From Bemisia tabaci (lineage: Eukaryota > Arthropoda > Insecta > Hemiptera > Aleyrodidae): a DNA stretch of 64,000 bases. Below are positions 63,383 through 64,000 of the stretch, piece by piece. The notes under the pieces were generated by a model. The model was not told where the DNA came from and made no database searches. It saw only the letters and a list, made by a program, of their open reading frames with translations. A program made the translations under genes and the position numbers. Within the stretch, counting starts at the first letter, position 1, and each line of letters begins with the position of its first letter. The stretch spans positions 45,310,243 through 45,374,242 of the forward strand of contig NC_092793.1 in the NCBI RefSeq assembly GCF_918797505.1, given 5' to 3'.

Positions 63383-64000
63383 GTAGGTGAAGTGCCTCTG
63401 TTTTGATGTACATTTGGACTGTCTCCCAGACAATTCAAGTGTTAGTTTTTCACTCATTCAACCGCACTGAGAGCTGCAGCTTAATTTTAAATCTGTTTTC
63501 TCAGAGCATATTTCTTGTAGAAGTAAAGCAATCAGTCCTAGGAAATATGCGGGTCAATGGCAACGCTCAGTTTATGCCGACCAAAGTTAGCTGTGTGTTA
63601 TTTTTTCTTGAGGCCATATTCTTAAACTTATAAGAGGAAACAGTAACACTTTCCCGCACACATGCTTAGGTTTTTCCCCAAGCTCTCAGCTATTGCTGAT
63701 TTAGCTGTGGATTTAAGGAGATTTGTTTACTCCGAAGACCAGAGCATACGAATTGTGCGTACTTAGAGTGGTGCTCATTGATTGATCCCACTGGGAGTGA
63801 GTTAGCTAAGTTTGTTTGTGTCCATGTGAACTTGTCCGATTATCATCTTAAATTGACTTCACTTGTGAAAAACATCATTCGAAAGCTTGAAGGCATGGAG
63901 GTGCGGAAGAGGTTCGGTACTCGGGCTCCTTTTTAGACCCATCAACGGTACTCCCTACGCAGTTCGGTACTCGGGCTCCTTAATTTAAACTTATTTAGAA
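63383..64000 (+). other. RSF1: start of the first RSF1-like intron
   Basis: Intronic sequence to the window end, with no second exon recognised. A 20-bp direct repeat, GTTCGGTACTCGGGCTCCTT, occurs at 63912-63931 and 63962-63981, exactly 50 bp apart. Confidence 0.6.
63912..63981 (+). repeat. 20-bp direct repeat, period 50 bp
   Basis: Two perfect copies of GTTCGGTACTCGGGCTCCTT at 63912 and 63962. The sequence between them contains ACGGTACTCC, a partial echo. The array may continue past the window edge. Confidence 0.85.

Noticed and set aside
1..64000. CRISPR arrays, bacterial operons, viral genomes
   Set aside because: No regularly spaced repeats with unique spacers, no Shine-Dalgarno-led gene strings, and no viral replication or capsid ORF. 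All strong coding signals are spliced animal genes.

Overview
The window looks like an arthropod, most probably insect, nuclear chromosome. It is AT-rich, its genes are split by GT-AG introns, and the intergenic DNA and introns are full of small inverted-repeat (MITE-like) transposons. The proteins best match insect/animal families. I cannot fix the species; a hemipteran is a guess from the repeat-rich, AT-rich style, not a demonstrated fact.

Four protein-coding genes can be supported by exon-by-exon reading. (1) 238-26264, plus strand: most of a split ends (spen/SHARP) gene, with three RRMs, one enormous 9.7 kb exon coding for disordered sequence, and a C-terminal SPOC domain; its 5' end lies before the window. 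Eighteen exons join in frame to 4428 codons plus a stop. (2) 34764-42222, plus strand: complete coding sequence of the WTAP/fl(2)d homolog, five coding exons, 355 aa. (3) 54579-61936, minus strand: complete SLC35F6-type transporter, eight exons, 380 aa. (4) 63229-63382, plus strand: the first coding exon of an RSF1-like remodeling factor that runs out of the window.

Layout: spen and fl(2)d are in tandem, separated by 8.5 kb. fl(2)d and SLC35F6 converge on a 12.4 kb gene-free interval that holds the largest mobile structure here, a 3.6 kb element with 1.05 kb nearly identical inverted arms and a 4-bp candidate target duplication, containing a second inverted-repeat element and an LTR-like fragment. 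SLC35F6 and RSF1 diverge from a shared 1.3 kb promoter interval with a perfect CRE-type palindrome.

Functionally, Spen (SPOC corepressor adaptor) and Fl(2)d (m6A writer accessory subunit) both act on nuclear RNA; in other animals both families are tied to sex determination or X-chromosome silencing, so their adjacency deserves a synteny check. RSF1 adds a chromatin gene. SLC35F6 is an unrelated membrane carrier. I found no tRNA, rRNA, CRISPR or bacterial-type operon. The novelty is mainly in the transposons (several with exact boundaries and target duplications) and in exon structure, not in a new enzymatic system.
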